Assembly (NCBI GenBank): GCA_027073875.1
Contig: JALTEO010000355.1
Span: forward strand, 1 to 5,885
Direction of reading: 5' to 3'
Source of the DNA: Bacteroidales bacterium
Lineage (GTDB): Bacteria > Bacteroidota > Bacteroidia > Bacteroidales > JALTDM01
Length of the DNA stretch: 5,885 nucleotides
The notes under the pieces were generated by a model. The model did not search any database, was not told the DNA's origin, and was given only the letters and a program-made list of their open reading frames with translations. The position numbers and the translations under genes were made by a program. Below, piece after piece: positions 5,330 through 5,885 of the stretch; position 1 is the first letter of the stretch, and each line of letters starts with the position of its first letter.

Positions 5330-5885
5330 ATGAAAAAGATTTATTTTTTAGCTGCTTTAGCATTTTTAACTACTAGTGTTTTTGGGCAAAGTTTAAAAGT
5401 GTTGGATACAAACAATGTTGACATTTCCGGAACTACCGTTACGGTTAATGGCTCTGTCTCTGACGGAATAGTATATTATTATGCCCATGTTCAAAATGCC
5501 GGCAATCAAGATATTCAGACTTTAGTCTGTCAACATGTTGTGTACGAAAACGGACTTGGAGGTCATACTTTTTGTTTCGGTCCACATTGTTATTCTTCTG
5601 ACTCGGCTACCTTTCCGGTAAATATCGTTGCAGGGGACATTGATTCATCGTTTGATGCCAGTATTTTTATTTCCGGAGCAGGCATTTCCGAAATAAGATA
5701 CACCTTTTGGGATAAAAATAATCCTACAGATACTGTTTCTTTTACGGTAAAATATGATATCACTACAGCCATAAGTTACCTTGAACCGGATGGTAATTTT
5801 ATCAGTAAACCTTATCCTGTTCCGGCTACGGATTTTGTTTCATTCGATTACAACTTCAATACTTCTAAAAAACTTAGAGTATATG
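5330..5885 (+). CDS. Secreted protein with T9SS C-terminal sorting domain (3' partial)
   Basis: The frame runs from ATG 5330-5332 to the window edge with no stop, giving 185 residues. Residues 1-19 form a clear Sec signal peptide (K2-K3, hydrophobic core, likely cleavage after VFG before Q20). Residues about 24-145 are a beta-rich domain with three cysteines: C67, C82 and C87 (TFCFGPHCY at 80-88). From about 158 the sequence (SKPYPVPATDFVSFDYNF, 159-176, then KKLRVY) matches the start of the type A T9SS sorting domain, whose usual form is 'PNPa...v.i.y.l'; the remaining roughly 50 residues should lie beyond the window. Expected route: Sec across the inner membrane, then T9SS across the outer membrane to the surface or medium. 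The catalytic or binding function is not recognisable. The leader is A-rich without a Shine-Dalgarno site, as is usual in this phylum, and the palindromic element ends 20 bases upstream. Confidence 0.85.
   Translation, partial: MKKIYFLAALAFLTTSVFGQSLKVLDTNNVDISGTTVTVNGSVSDGIVYYYAHVQNAGNQDIQTLVCQHVVYENGLGGHTFCFGPHCYSSDSATFPVNIVAGDIDSSFDASIFISGAGISEIRYTFWDKNNPTDTVSFTVKYDITTAISYLEPDGNFISKPYPVPATDFVSFDYNFNTSKKLRVY

Noticed and set aside
5590..5772. A 60-codon frame on the minus strand
   Set aside because: It is antisense to the well-supported secreted-protein gene at 5330 and shows no recognisable features.

Overview
The window looks like chromosomal DNA of a member of the Bacteroidota. The evidence is low GC, A-rich translation starts without clear Shine-Dalgarno sites, an outer-membrane beta-barrel protein ending in the NEDSDSG-type tail of Bacteroidota barrel proteins, a secreted protein that runs into a type IX secretion (T9SS) sorting domain, and a regulator-LptE-TPR-SecG gene order that I recognise from this phylum. 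Genus and species cannot be told from the sequence.

Layout. Bases 2-1276 (+) hold the last 424 residues of an outer-membrane beta-barrel protein. Bases 1277-1714 are a convergent intergenic region rich in inverted repeats, with no convincing gene. Bases 1715-5023 (-) are a tightly packed four-gene operon, transcribed right to left: a sigma-54-dependent AAA+/Fis regulator, an LptE-family lipoprotein (11-base overlap, TTG start), a cytoplasmic-looking protein with a long K/E/P-rich linker and a C-terminal TPR (1-base TAATG overlap), and SecG (6-base gap). Bases 5024-5329 are a divergent intergenic region. It has candidate promoter boxes for the operon, a short sequence repeated from the other side of the operon, and a MITE-like nested palindrome. 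Bases 5330-5885 (+) hold the first 185 residues of a secreted protein, cut by the window edge just inside its T9SS sorting domain.

How it fits together. The operon links a transcription regulator to two parts of envelope biogenesis: outer-membrane LPS assembly (LptE) and Sec-dependent export (SecG). Both flanking genes encode cell-surface or secreted proteins that would use the Sec route. No RNA gene, CRISPR array, complete insertion sequence or clearly new system is visible. The unusual items are the TTG start of the lptE-like gene, the operon-flanking direct repeat, and the palindromic intergenic elements.
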